In this document: in pieces, positions 34,735-46,680 of the stretch | Layout: each line of letters opens with the position of its first letter | How positions within the stretch are numbered: the first letter of the stretch is position 1 | Source of the DNA: Pelosinus sp. IPA-1 | GTDB taxonomy: Bacteria > Bacillota > Negativicutes > DSM-13327 | Length of the DNA stretch: 64,000 nt | Direction: 5' to 3' | NCBI RefSeq assembly: GCF_030269905.1 | Contig: NZ_BSVC01000003.1 | Location: 333,356-397,355 of the forward strand | Made by a program: the position numbers and the translations under genes | The notes under the pieces: generated by a model | Database searches by the model: none | Seen by the model: only the letters and a program-made list of their open reading frames with translations | What the model was told of the DNA's origin: nothing

Positions 34735-37734
34735 ATGCTATATACGGTAATTAAGAAAAATAGTTATCAAGATTCGATCAATCTTATGTTGCTCACTAAT
34801 TCAATTAATACTCTTGCTGGTATAACAAAGTGCTCAATAATGATGGGTACTGATGCAAATAAGGACATCCTTAAAAATAGTGGACTTCTTACAGCAGAAG
34901 CTGAAAGTGCAGCTCCAAGTGATATGATTATTGTAGTCGAGACAGCGGATGAAAAGATTGTTGAAAATGTTCTTAGTGAAACGGATAAGTTCTTAAATGA
35001 CCTGGCTGTTAAAAGAAAGAATAATAACGCCCTAAGCGTAACCAGTATAGAGGCTGCATTAGAAGAGATGCCTGATGCGAATTTAGCATTGTTTTCAATA
35101 CCGGGAGAATACGCAGCCGACGAGATAGAAAAAGCTCTTGATCAAGGACTGCATGTATTTTCCTTCACCGATAATATCTCATTAGAAGATGAAGTGAGAC
35201 TTAAGCAGAAAGCGCATGAAAAGGGACTATTATTGATGGGGCCTGACTGTGGAACGGGAATTATTTCCAGCATCCCCATAGCGTTTACAAACGTTGTAAG
35301 ACCTGGCAACATCGGTATCGTTGGAGCTTCTGGAACGGGCATACAAGAAGTTACGACCATTATCGACAGGCTAGGTGGTGGCGTTGTACATGCAATCGGA
35401 ACAGGCGGACGTGATTTGAGCGAAGAAGTCAATGCGGTAACCGTTCGTGATGCGATATTGGGACTTGAATATCACGACCCTACTGATGTAATTGTAGTCA
35501 TTTCCAAACCACCGGCCAAAAAAGTCAGGGATGAAATTGTAGAGCTGCTGCATAGTGTTACAAAACCTGTAGTTGCCATATTCCTGGGTGAAAAGCCGGA
35601 TCATCATGAGGGTAATGTATATTTGGCACATACTCTCGAAGAAACGGCAATGATTGCCCTAGACCTTGCAAACAACAGACCTGTTAAACCTAATTATATG
35701 GAAGAAATTAAATATGAGGTAAAGGCTCCACTGGCATCAGATATGACAGTAAAGGGACTATACTCAGGCGGTACACTCGCTGCTGAAGCCGGAATGCTGA
35801 TCACTGAGGCCCTAGGGCTTGGAAAACTGACCAAAAAAGAAGGTTATATTCTTAATGCCAATGGATACGAAGTTATGGATCTGGGCGATGATATTTACAC
35901 ACAAGGAAAACCACATCCAATGATCGATCCAGAAATTAGAATCAACAAGATAAACGAATATGCGCAGGACAAGAACACAGGAGTAATACTTCTTGACTGC
36001 GTACTTGGATATGGCTCACATTCAGATATGGCAAAAGCATTATCTGGTGCCATCAAGGATGCAATACAAACAGCAAAGGAAAATGGACGGGAACTGTATT
36101 TCGTAGCAACGGTTTGTGGAACAGAGTACGATCCGCAAAGCTACCAGGCATCAATAAAAACTCTGAAAGAATGCGGTGTCTTGGTAGAAGAAAGTAACGC
36201 AAAAGCAATAAGACTTGCGCTTAAATTAAAAGGAATAGACTTTAAAGAAGCTGATAAATACGTAGTAGAAAGAAAGGCTGAAAAGAAAGCACTGCCAACA
36301 ATCAGCGATAGTGTGATGGACCTGTTAAACTCCAAACCGCGTATTGTAAATATTGGCCTTACAAGCTTTACAGAATCAATTCTGGCGTATGGCGGAAGTA
36401 CAGTACAATGTGATTGGCAACCAGCAGCAGGCGGCAATAAAAAACTGATAAAGATATTAAATCAACTTTCAAAAATGGAAGAGATAGAAAAAGGCAACAG
36501 TGAAGTCATTGACAAAATGAAAAGCTCCCAGCCTTTCTTGATTGACGTAGTACCGGCAAAATCAGTAATAGAAATCTTAAATGATAGAGTATTACTACAC
36601 GCAGGCCCACCCATTCAATACCCTAATATGACGGGACCAATGAAAGGTGCCTGTATTGGGGCGATATTATTCGAAGGTTGGGCAGAGGATGAAAAGAGCG
36701 CAAAGGAATTACTGGAAAGTGGAGGGGTGAAATTCATACCCTGCCATCATGTAAATGCAGTAGGTCCTATGGGAGGAATTACGTCAGGCAACATGCCAGT
36801 GCTAGTTGTAGAAAATAAGTTGGATGGATCCATTGGATATTGCATCATGAATGAAGGCATCGGAAAAGTGCTTCGATTCGGAGCTTTTTCGGAAGAAGTT
36901 GTAAATAGATTAAGATGGATGAGAGATTCTTTAGGACCGGTATTATCAAAAGCGCTACAGAGAAAAGAAGGCGGTTTGAACCTAAATGTACTCATTGCGA
37001 AGGCCATTACCATGGGGGATGAATTCCACCAAAGAAATATAGCTGCTACACTGAACTTTTTGAAAGAAATTACACCACTGATCACGGAACTTGACATTGA
37101 CCAAAAAGAAAAGTATGACGTAATAAAATTCCTAGCAGATACCGATCAATTTTTCTTAAACATCATGATGGCAGCCAGTAAATCCATCGTGGATTGTGCA
37201 AGAAAAGTTACAAGGGGTACGGTAGTTACAACAATGGCTAGGAATGGAGAGAATTTTGGCGTACGAATCAGCGGAATGGGCGATGAATGGTTTACAGCAC
37301 CAGTTAATACTCCAAATGGGCTCTATTTCACAGGATATTCAGAAGGTGACGCAAATCCGGATATCGGCGACAGTGCCATCACAGAGACGGTGGGAGTCGG
37401 AGGCATGGCAATGGTAGCAGCTCCCGGAGTTACAAGATTTATCGGTGCGGGTGGATTCCATGACGCATTAAAAATCTCAAATGAAATGGATAAAATCTGT
37501 ATTTCCAATAATTCAAACTGGAGTATTCCAACTTGGGATTTCAAGGGAGCGTGCCTCGGGATCGACGCTAGAAAAGTAGTGGCAACTGGCATTACGCCTC
37601 TGATCAATACGGGCATAGCGCATAAAAACATGGGAGTAGGTCAGATCGGAGCTGGAACAGTGCGTGCACCGCTGGCTTGCTTTGAAAAAGCAATTATTGC
37701 ATATGCGAAAAAATTGGGGATAGACGTTGAGTAG
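34735..37734 (+). CDS. FdrA-DUF1116 fusion: oxamate carbamoyltransferase subunits AllF and AllG in one chain
   Basis: The 999-residue protein joins two E. coli proteins. Residues 1-515 are FdrA (AllF), related to succinyl-CoA synthetase alpha, with GPDCGTGIISSIPIAF, NIGIVGASGTGIQEV and LLDCVLGYGSHSDM. Residues 520-999 are DUF1116 (YlbE/AllG), with SFTESILAYGGSTVQCDWQP and GVGQIGAGTVRAPLACFEKA. With YlbF (AllH) the E. coli proteins form oxamic transcarbamylase, which splits oxalurate with phosphate into oxamate and carbamoyl phosphate. ATG 34735 follows AAGGAG by eight bases. The next gene, AllH, overlaps its end by eight bases. Confidence 0.87.
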   Translation: MLYTVIKKNSYQDSINLMLLTNSINTLAGITKCSIMMGTDANKDILKNSGLLTAEAESAAPSDMIIVVETADEKIVENVLSETDKFLNDLAVKRKNNNALSVTSIEAALEEMPDANLALFSIPGEYAADEIEKALDQGLHVFSFTDNISLEDEVRLKQKAHEKGLLLMGPDCGTGIISSIPIAFTNVVRPGNIGIVGASGTGIQEVTTIIDRLGGGVVHAIGTGGRDLSEEVNAVTVRDAILGLEYHDPTDVIVVISKPPAKKVRDEIVELLHSVTKPVVAIFLGEKPDHHEGNVYLAHTLEETAMIALDLANNRPVKPNYMEEIKYEVKAPLASDMTVKGLYSGGTLAAEAGMLITEALGLGKLTKKEGYILNANGYEVMDLGDDIYTQGKPHPMIDPEIRINKINEYAQDKNTGVILLDCVLGYGSHSDMAKALSGAIKDAIQTAKENGRELYFVATVCGTEYDPQSYQASIKTLKECGVLVEESNAKAIRLALKLKGIDFKEADKYVVERKAEKKALPTISDSVMDLLNSKPRIVNIGLTSFTESILAYGGSTVQCDWQPAAGGNKKLIKILNQLSKMEEIEKGNSEVIDKMKSSQPFLIDVVPAKSVIEILNDRVLLHAGPPIQYPNMTGPMKGACIGAILFEGWAEDEKSAKELLESGGVKFIPCHHVNAVGPMGGITSGNMPVLVVENKLDGSIGYCIMNEGIGKVLRFGAFSEEVVNRLRWMRDSLGPVLSKALQRKEGGLNLNVLIAKAITMGDEFHQRNIAATLNFLKEITPLITELDIDQKEKYDVIKFLADTDQFFLNIMMAASKSIVDCARKVTRGTVVTTMARNGENFGVRISGMGDEWFTAPVNTPNGLYFTGYSEGDANPDIGDSAITETVGVGGMAMVAAPGVTRFIGAGGFHDALKISNEMDKICISNNSNWSIPTWDFKGACLGIDARKVVATGITPLINTGIAHKNMGVGQIGAGTVRAPLACFEKAIIAYAKKLGIDVE

Positions 37735-38611
37735 TAATGAACTCAAACATAATAGAGAGGTAAAGAGCAATTTATTGCCTCTCTATCTTAAAAACCATCG
37801 CGTCGGTAAAGTGCACAGCAAATTTAATAACGGGCTCAATGTACAATTTGATGATGCTTTAATTTATGTTGGTGGTGGCGGGAGTCCCCTTTCTGCGTTC
37901 GGACTGAATATAGAAGAAGAGAAGCTAAACGCGATACTTACTTCTGTAAGAATCGATGATATGGTTGTAAACAAAGATGATAAGTTAATTTTTTATAGTG
38001 TGGATGGAACAATAAATATTTATTATAAAGAGATAGAAAAGGTAGATTTAACGCTTCCAAAAATCAAATGCAACATTAATGAGATACCTAATACTGGACT
38101 ATATAACTATTTAAAAAACATTGAATTTGAAAAATGTATAGGAATCAATTTAGATGAAGAAACAAGTAAACATGTAGATTTATTATTGAATTCCGATAAA
38201 GCAGATTGGAATATCAATGTTATGATTATAAGATTTTTCGTGGGCAGAGGTAAAGGATTGACACCTAGCGGCGATGACATTCTCATAGGATTTACGCTGG
38301 CGCTTATGATGTTTGGCAAATTCAATAGTTGGCGGAACGCTCTTGAAGCGGAGGTCACCAGAGATAGAACGACCATGATCAGTGTGGCATATCTTAGTGC
38401 TTTATTAGTAGGGTATGCAAGCGAGTCTTTTATACGGCTTGTAAAGCTGATAGACGATGTAGAGATGGAGAAAATAGAAAAAACCATAAAAGAAGTACAG
38501 TCATTTGGTCATACTTCAGGAAATGATACATTGTTTGGATTGTTATTAGGGTTAAAATTTTTACGTAATCAGAAAGTATACACTTTCTCGATTCCAAGTA
38601 AGAACGACTAA
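37727..38611 (+). CDS. allH: DUF2877 protein, oxamate carbamoyltransferase subunit AllH
   Basis: A 294-residue DUF2877 protein with the family core VGRGKGLTPSGDDILIGFTLAL (near 172-193) and a late FGHTSGNDTLFGLLLGL. E. coli YlbF (AllH) is the third subunit of oxamic transcarbamylase. The only start with an open frame is TTG 37727, in the end of the fusion gene. The last 16 codons (LRNQKVYTFSIPSKND) and the stop are encoded inside repeat copy C, so the native C-terminus was replaced or extended by the repeat. Confidence 0.85.
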   Translation: MSSNELKHNREVKSNLLPLYLKNHRVGKVHSKFNNGLNVQFDDALIYVGGGGSPLSAFGLNIEEEKLNAILTSVRIDDMVVNKDDKLIFYSVDGTINIYYKEIEKVDLTLPKIKCNINEIPNTGLYNYLKNIEFEKCIGINLDEETSKHVDLLLNSDKADWNINVMIIRFFVGRGKGLTPSGDDILIGFTLALMMFGKFNSWRNALEAEVTRDRTTMISVAYLSALLVGYASESFIRLVKLIDDVEMEKIEKTIKEVQSFGHTSGNDTLFGLLLGLKFLRNQKVYTFSIPSKND

Positions 38612-38659
38612 GGCTTCTACCTTCGTCTGCGGACTTGGTCGAAACCAAGTCTTTTCTTA
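38563..38659. repeat. 98-bp structured repeat, copy C (inside the 3' end of allH)
   Basis: This is the most diverged copy (ACGTAATCAG, GCTTCTACCTTCGTCTGCGG, GGTCGAAACCAAGTC). It keeps both hairpins and the linker AAGTAAGAACGACTAAGG. The changes in hairpin two are compensatory: GACTTGGTcgaaACCAAGTC extends the stem. Confidence 0.85.
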
Positions 38660-38683
38660 ACAAATCAATGGGAGGGATAATAT

Positions 38684-39907
38684 ATGGACATTACGCTGAG
38701 TGAAATTCAAGAGACGATGGAGTGGTTATCTTCGATCAGTGATGATAAAGGACCGGGGACAACACGGCTTCTATACTCGGCAAGCTGGCTACAGGCCCAG
38801 AAAGAGCTCGAAGCGCGCTTTGAAGCACTGGGGATGAAGTGTCACTTCGATGCTGTAGGCAACTTGTACGGCACCTTGGAAGGAACCGAGATGCCGGAGA
38901 AGACAATTGCTACCGGGTCTCACGTTGACACGGTCGCAAGAGGAGGAAAACTGGATGGACAACTGGGGATTTTCGGAGGATACCTTGCCGTAAAGAATTT
39001 GCTTGAAACATTCGGGAGACCTAAGAAGAGCATCCAGATTATTTCGATGGCTGAGGAAGAAGGCTCTAGGTTCCCTTATGTTTTCTGGGGCAGCAAGAAC
39101 ATTTTCGGTCTGGCAAAAAAAGAGGACGTTGAGACAATTAAAGATGCCAACGGAATCGGTTTTGCCCAGGCCATGCACAATTGCGGTTTCGACTTTGCCA
39201 CGGCCAGCAAGGACAGAAAGGATATTGAGGCTTTTATTGAACTACACATCGAACAAGGTAATTTCCTTGAAGAAGAGAATTTCACGGTTGGTGTGGTGAA
39301 TTCGATAGTGGGGCAGAAGCGCTATAATATTACACTCAAAGGCGAAGCAAACCATGCTGGCACCACCCTCATGCGTTTCCGCAAAGATACGGTTGAATGT
39401 ATGGCCCGTATCGTGATCCATGCCATTGATAAAGCGAAGGCGGCAGGCGATCCGCTGGTTATCACTTTTGGTAAAGTCGTGCCAAAGCCCAATACGGTCA
39501 ACGTTGTTCCAGGAGAAACCTTGTTTACAATGGATTGCCGTCATACTGATGCAAAATTCCTGCAGGAATTTACAACCGGTCTTGAGGCTGATATGAAGGA
39601 GATTGCTGGCAGTAAGGGTATTGTGATTGAATTTGACAACTGGATGAACGAGACGCCCGTATTGATGGATAAAAACGTCGTTGATATTATTGAGCGTGTC
39701 TGCAAAGATAACAAGATGAATTACAAAGTTATGCACAGCGGTGCTGGTCATGACTCTCAGATTTTTGCGCCCCGGGTTCCCACAGGAATGATTTTTGTCC
39801 CGAGTATCAAGGGGATTAGTCATAATCCGGCGGAAGATACGAAAGTCGAGGATCTTCGTGAGGGAATCAAAGCGCTGGCATATACGCTCTACGAACTTGC
39901 TTATTAA
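38684..39907 (+). CDS. allC: Allantoate amidohydrolase (M20 family)
   Basis: A 407-residue metal-dependent hydrolase of the AllC/N-carbamoyl amino acid hydrolase group. It cleaves allantoate to ureidoglycine, ammonia and CO2. Metal and substrate motifs are GSHVDTV (near 83), AEEEGSRFPYVFWGS (near 126), ELHIEQG (near 185) and GAGHDSQIFA near the C-terminus. Carbamoyl-amino-acid hydrolases share these motifs; the allantoate call rests on allE, allD and AllFG/H beside it. GGGAGG precedes the ATG. It opens the allC-MFS-allE-carbamate kinase run. Confidence 0.87.
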   Translation: MDITLSEIQETMEWLSSISDDKGPGTTRLLYSASWLQAQKELEARFEALGMKCHFDAVGNLYGTLEGTEMPEKTIATGSHVDTVARGGKLDGQLGIFGGYLAVKNLLETFGRPKKSIQIISMAEEEGSRFPYVFWGSKNIFGLAKKEDVETIKDANGIGFAQAMHNCGFDFATASKDRKDIEAFIELHIEQGNFLEEENFTVGVVNSIVGQKRYNITLKGEANHAGTTLMRFRKDTVECMARIVIHAIDKAKAAGDPLVITFGKVVPKPNTVNVVPGETLFTMDCRHTDAKFLQEFTTGLEADMKEIAGSKGIVIEFDNWMNETPVLMDKNVVDIIERVCKDNKMNYKVMHSGAGHDSQIFAPRVPTGMIFVPSIKGISHNPAEDTKVEDLREGIKALAYTLYELAY

Positions 39908-39931
39908 TACAAATAAGAAAGGATGTTTATT

Positions 39932-41212
39932 ATGAACACACAGGCATTAACAAAATCGTATCCAGAGAACTATTGGAAACGCCTCGTATTCACGTTCTGT
40001 ATGGGGTGGACCATCATCTGGATTTACAGAGCGATGCTGTCTCCAATTTACCCTGAGATTCAAAGCACAATCGGACCTCAAACGAATGCTGCCATGGGCC
40101 TTATTGCGTCATGTTATTTCTTTGGCTATACGGCGCTCCAAATTCCATCAGGTTTCTTAGTCGATAAATTTGGTCAGAAGAAAGTTCTGATTCCTGGATT
40201 TATCATCTTTGCCGCCGGTGTTTTCAGTATCGCCTCTGCGACGTCGATTACCGCGATTTATATAGGCGCTGTGCTGGCCGGTGTTGGTTGCGGCACCTAT
40301 TATGGTTCAGCTTACTCTCTGACATCACAACATGTACCCGCAGAAAAGAAAGGTTTGCAAACTGCTATCGTTAACAGTGGCTCTGCACTGGGTATGATTC
40401 TCGGTATGACCGGCTCAAGCTACTTTGTTAAAACAATGGGTTTGCCATGGCAGACAATGGTTGTCGTTTCGGGCTGTCTGCTGGTCTTCCTGGTTCTCTG
40501 GTTTATCTTTGTAATTGTTGAGCCAAGCAAAGTTGCTCCAGTTCCCGAGGTTTCTGCTAACAGAAAAGGTGAGGCAACAACTGAAGTTGTTGCGAAATCC
40601 AAAGATTCCATATTCCGTCTTTCATTAGTAAGTTGTTACTTCATGTATTTCACAACCTGCTATGCGTATTATTTGATCGTCACCTGGCTGCCAAAATTCC
40701 TTGAAGCTGAGCGCGGCATTAAAGGCGGCATGATTGGACTTATGGTATCCATGATAGCTGTTACGGCTGTCCCTGGGGCCTTGTATTTCGCCAGAATGTC
40801 TGACAAAAAGCGTGACAAGAAAGCCGATATCGTCGTTTTTCTTTCAATTGCTTCATTTATCCTGATTGCAATTTCCATGTTCGTACCAGACACCACCAGT
40901 CTTGTCATCGTCTTGCTCCTTTATGGATTCTTGGGTAAAATGGCCGTTGACCCTGTTTTGATTTCCTATGTGTCCGACCAAGCTGACAAGAAAACCATGG
41001 CTACAACACTTGGTACCTTCAATTTCTTCGGTATGTCTTCTTCTGTCGTGGCTCCGGCCCTTACAGGCTATGTCATGGATAAGACAGGTTCAGGTGTTTG
41101 GGGCTTCTACCTGGGAGCCATCCTCTTGATTATTGGTGCAATTTTCTTCTATGTAGCAAATAAGATAAACAAAAAGGGTTTAGATAAGGAGATTAGTCAT
41201 GAGCTATCTTAA
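39932..41212 (+). CDS. MFS transporter of the ureide operon
   Basis: A 426-residue, 12-TM MFS protein with FLVDKFGQKKVLIPGF as the loop 2-3 signature and a long central loop with charged residues (about 190-225). ATG 39932 has AAGGA eight bases ahead; the in-frame ATG at 39923 is too close. It sits between allC and allE and overlaps allE by 14 bases. Since no allantoinase is present here, it may import allantoate or another ureide, an inference from context. Confidence 0.85.
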   Translation: MNTQALTKSYPENYWKRLVFTFCMGWTIIWIYRAMLSPIYPEIQSTIGPQTNAAMGLIASCYFFGYTALQIPSGFLVDKFGQKKVLIPGFIIFAAGVFSIASATSITAIYIGAVLAGVGCGTYYGSAYSLTSQHVPAEKKGLQTAIVNSGSALGMILGMTGSSYFVKTMGLPWQTMVVVSGCLLVFLVLWFIFVIVEPSKVAPVPEVSANRKGEATTEVVAKSKDSIFRLSLVSCYFMYFTTCYAYYLIVTWLPKFLEAERGIKGGMIGLMVSMIAVTAVPGALYFARMSDKKRDKKADIVVFLSIASFILIAISMFVPDTTSLVIVLLLYGFLGKMAVDPVLISYVSDQADKKTMATTLGTFNFFGMSSSVVAPALTGYVMDKTGSGVWGFYLGAILLIIGAIFFYVANKINKKGLDKEISHELS

Positions 41213-41984
41213 TAATGTTGTCGGATACAGAAAAGATCTTTTAAGTAATCGATCCGTAGTCAAGAAAAACAACTATGCACTGTTTGACCCCGATGGTTTG
41301 GTCAAAAATGTCATTCCTGGTTTTGAGAATTGTGATATCACAATTCTCGGTTCCCCCAAACTAGGTGCTAGTTTTGTCGATTATATCGTTACCATATACG
41401 CGGATGGCAAGAACGAACTTGGCTTCGGTGCAGAGGGTGTTGAAACGCTGTTTTACTTGCTGGATGGCAGCCTGGTCGTCAAAGCTGGGGAGCAATCTTA
41501 TCCCTTGCAGAAGGGTGGATTTGTGTACTGCCCCCCTGGAACAAAGCTTTATTTTCACAACGAAAGCGGCGAAGTGGCCAAGGCGTTCATGTATAAGCGT
41601 GTTTACATGCGTTTGGAAGGCTTTGAACCGTATGTTGTTACAGGCAATACGGAATCTATGGAATGGACAATTTACGAAGGCATGGAAGATGTTCTGATTA
41701 AAGATTTTTTGCCAAAAGATCTAGCCTTTGATTGTAATTTTCATATCCTCAGCTTCAAACCCGGTGCTTCCCATGGTTATATTGAGACACATGTTCAGGA
41801 ACACGGTGCTTACTGCCTGAGTGGACAGGGTATGTATAATCTGGATAATGAATGGATTCCTGTTCAAAAGGGCGACTACATTTTTATGAGCGCATATTCT
41901 CTGCAGGCCTGCTACGCTGTGGGTCGCGGCGAAGACTTCGCCTATGTCTATTCCAAAGATTGTAACCGTGATGTGACTCTCTAA
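41199..41984 (+). CDS. allE: (S)-ureidoglycine aminohydrolase
   Basis: A 261-residue bicupin. AllE releases ammonia from (S)-ureidoglycine to give (S)-ureidoglycolate and needs manganese. The protein shows the two cupin halves: EGVETLFYLLDGSLVVKAGE (about 78-97) and the metal-binding second half, FKPGASHGYIETHVQEHGAY with LSGQGMYNLDNEW and VQKGDYIFM. It lies directly after the transporter and before carbamate kinase. Length and motif order match E. coli YlbA. Confidence 0.92.
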   Translation: MSYLNNVVGYRKDLLSNRSVVKKNNYALFDPDGLVKNVIPGFENCDITILGSPKLGASFVDYIVTIYADGKNELGFGAEGVETLFYLLDGSLVVKAGEQSYPLQKGGFVYCPPGTKLYFHNESGEVAKAFMYKRVYMRLEGFEPYVVTGNTESMEWTIYEGMEDVLIKDFLPKDLAFDCNFHILSFKPGASHGYIETHVQEHGAYCLSGQGMYNLDNEWIPVQKGDYIFMSAYSLQACYAVGRGEDFAYVYSKDCNRDVTL

Positions 41985-42009
41985 TTAGGAAGTAAAGAGG
42001 AGAAATGAA

Positions 42010-42948
42010 ATGAACAAACAGTTAGTTATCGCTTTAGGAGGGAATGCGCTGGGCAATACTCCTGATGAACAGAAACAAGCCGTCCTGACTGCTGCTAGTC
42101 ACATTGTGAACCTTGTCAAAGATGGCTATAAAATCGTTATTGTCCATGGTAACGGACCGCAAGTTGGAATGATTAATCTGGCCTTTGAACTCGCATACAA
42201 GCAAAATTCAAATGTCTCCGCCATGCCATTTGCCGAATGCTCAGCCATGAGCCAGGGATATATCGGATTTCATTTGCAAAATGCCCTGCAAAATACGTTC
42301 ATGGAGCAAGGAATGACGACACATGTATCAACAGCCATCACCCAGGTCATTGTTGATCAGCATGATCCGGCTTTCCAGCACCCAACCAAACCTGTTGGCC
42401 TATTTTACTCGGAAGAGGAAGCTAATGAGATCGGACAGGAGAGAGGTTACACCTTTGTCGAGGACTCAGGAAGAGGCTTTAGGCGCGTGGTTCCTTCACC
42501 CGAGCCAGTTGATATCAAGGAAAAAGGGACGATCCGCTGCCTTATGGAAAACGGAGACGTCGTTATTGCCTGTGGAGGAGGGGGGATTCCCGTATGTCGC
42601 GAAGAAGGTATGCTTCACAGTGTTGACGCAGTGATCGACAAAGATAAAGCAGCAGCCAAGCTGGCAGATGTTATCAATGCGGACACATTCGTTGTCCTGA
42701 CGGCGGTGCCCCGTGTTGCCATCAATTTTGGCACACCCGACCAAAAATGGTTGGAGCGTATCACCGTTGACGAAGCCAATCGATATATTGGAGAAGGACA
42801 CTTTGCCCCAGGGTCTATGCTGCCAAAAGTCGAGGCGGCTATCAAGTTCGTTAAATCCGGACTAGGCCGGGAAGCCATCATTACATCTTTGGAGAATGCG
42901 TATAAAGCGGTCACCGAAGATAATGGTACGATAATCTGTTCTGAATGA
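42010..42948 (+). CDS. arcC: Carbamate kinase
   Basis: Carbamate kinase makes ATP and carbamate from carbamoyl phosphate and ADP. The 312-residue protein has VIALGGNALG at the N-terminus, VHGNGPQVG (near 52), GRGFRRVVPSPEP (near 155), IACGGGGIPV (near 192) and ITSLENA at the end, all typical. In E. coli the ureide-linked copy is YbcF (AllK), the likely role here given AllFG/AllH. It is the energy-yielding last step of anaerobic allantoate use. AGGAG precedes the ATG. Confidence 0.95.
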   Translation: MNKQLVIALGGNALGNTPDEQKQAVLTAASHIVNLVKDGYKIVIVHGNGPQVGMINLAFELAYKQNSNVSAMPFAECSAMSQGYIGFHLQNALQNTFMEQGMTTHVSTAITQVIVDQHDPAFQHPTKPVGLFYSEEEANEIGQERGYTFVEDSGRGFRRVVPSPEPVDIKEKGTIRCLMENGDVVIACGGGGIPVCREEGMLHSVDAVIDKDKAAAKLADVINADTFVVLTAVPRVAINFGTPDQKWLERITVDEANRYIGEGHFAPGSMLPKVEAAIKFVKSGLGREAIITSLENAYKAVTEDNGTIICSE

Positions 42949-42960
42949 ATCGAGCAGGAA

Positions 42961-43054
42961 AGGTGATTCAAATGTAGAATCACCTAACGATACAATCATG
43001 TAAATATGTAATCAACTGCTAAAGTGATTGTGAAAGTCAATCGCTTTAGCAGTT
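42961..43054 (+). terminator. Two hairpins between carbamate kinase and pucG
   Basis: AGGTGATTC/GAATCACCT (42961-42985) and AACTGCTAAAGTGATTG with CAATCGCTTTAGCAGTT (43014-43030 and 43038-43054) form stems. Neither has a T-run, so they may be weak terminators, RNA-stability elements or operators. The second ends nine bases before the pucG ribosome site. Confidence 0.5.
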
Positions 43055-43079
43055 GTGTTATCAAAGGAGATTGAATGAG

Positions 43080-44306
43080 ATGTATAAAGAATTGAATACT
43101 TCAGTGTGTACACTAATGACGCCAGGTCCCGTTGAAGTTGAACCAAGAGTGCTCAGAGCCATGTGTACTTCCATATTGGGGCAGTTTGACCCTGAGTTTA
43201 CCGAGCTTATGAATCAAACAATGGAAATGCTTAGAACTGTTTTTCAGACTAAGAACCATTGGGCTTTTCCTATTGATGGTACTTCAAGGGCTGGTATCGA
43301 AGCCGTTCTCTGTAGCATTATTGAACCTGGAGACCGGGTGTTAATTCCGATTTATGGCCGCTTCGGTCATTTGCTTACGGAAATCGCCGAGAGGTATGGC
43401 GCTGATGTTGCCAATATTGAAACAGATTGGGGACAGGTCTTTGATCCTCAAGTGGTGATTCAAGAAATACGGAAAGTTAAACCGAAAATTGTGGCCATGG
43501 TCCATGGAGAAACTTCAACGGGGTGCATGCAACCATTAAAAGAAATTGGTGAAGCGTGCCGTGAATTAGATATTTTATTCGTAGTTGATGCAGTTGCCAC
43601 AATTGGCGGAACAGCCGTAAAGGTTGATGAATGGAAAATTGATGCTGCCATTGGTGGTACCCAAAAGTGCTTATCTGTTCCATCTGGCATGGCACCAATT
43701 ACTTTTAATTCGCGGGTGGAGGCTGTATTATTACAGCGTAAGAAAATTGAAAGAGGTTTAACAGATGCGAGTGAACCGCAAAACCAGCAAGCAAGGTTAA
43801 TCCGTAGCAACTATTTTGACCTTAGTCAACTTATGGATTACTGGAGTCCGGTTCGTCTAAATCATCACACGGAAGCGACTTCCATGTTGTATGCTCTGCG
43901 TGAAGGATTGCGAATTGTATTAGAGGAAGGGCTTGAAGCGAGATTCGTTAGGCATAAATTACATGAAAAGGCACTGGTTCAAGGTATTCAGGCTATGGGA
44001 CTGAAGATTTATGGTGATCCAAATTGCAAGCTTCCTGTAGTGACATCAATCACTATACCAGATGGAATCGATGGTGAATCAGTTCGTCGTATGTTACTGC
44101 AAGATTTTCAAATTGAAATTGCTAGCTCCTTTGGTCCTTTGAAAGGTAAAATTTGGAGAATTGGTTCTATGGGCTACAGTTGCAGAAAGAAAAATATTCT
44201 TCATGTATTAGGAGCATTAGAGGCTGTACTAATTCGTCACAAAGTAAAGGTATGTGCTGGAGACGCGGTTCAAGCCGCCTTAGATATCTATCAAAAAGAA
44301 GAATAA
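43080..44306 (+). CDS. pucG: (S)-ureidoglycine:glyoxylate aminotransferase, PucG-like
   Basis: A 408-residue PLP enzyme of the alanine:glyoxylate aminotransferase class V group. Signatures are LMTPGPVEVEPRVLRAM (near 12-28), HGETSTGCMQPL (near 143), the cofactor aspartate DAVATIGGT and the PLP lysine Lys196 in GGTQKCLSVPSGMAP. PucG moves the amino group of ureidoglycine to glyoxylate, giving oxalurate and glycine. Serine or alanine:glyoxylate activity is the alternative. ATG 43080 follows AAAGGAG by about ten bases. Confidence 0.82.
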   Translation: MYKELNTSVCTLMTPGPVEVEPRVLRAMCTSILGQFDPEFTELMNQTMEMLRTVFQTKNHWAFPIDGTSRAGIEAVLCSIIEPGDRVLIPIYGRFGHLLTEIAERYGADVANIETDWGQVFDPQVVIQEIRKVKPKIVAMVHGETSTGCMQPLKEIGEACRELDILFVVDAVATIGGTAVKVDEWKIDAAIGGTQKCLSVPSGMAPITFNSRVEAVLLQRKKIERGLTDASEPQNQQARLIRSNYFDLSQLMDYWSPVRLNHHTEATSMLYALREGLRIVLEEGLEARFVRHKLHEKALVQGIQAMGLKIYGDPNCKLPVVTSITIPDGIDGESVRRMLLQDFQIEIASSFGPLKGKIWRIGSMGYSCRKKNILHVLGALEAVLIRHKVKVCAGDAVQAALDIYQKEE

Positions 44307-44402
44307 TCATACAATAGCATTGCCACAGGATGTAATTATTAGGATGAATCAATGCCTTAAATAACAATCGTTATTTAAAATCATTTTATGAGGAGGTTTC
44401 TT

Positions 44403-46642
<2,240 letters not shown>

Positions 46643-46680
46643 CATTACCAACGCATACATTACAATCTGAATAGCTATAT

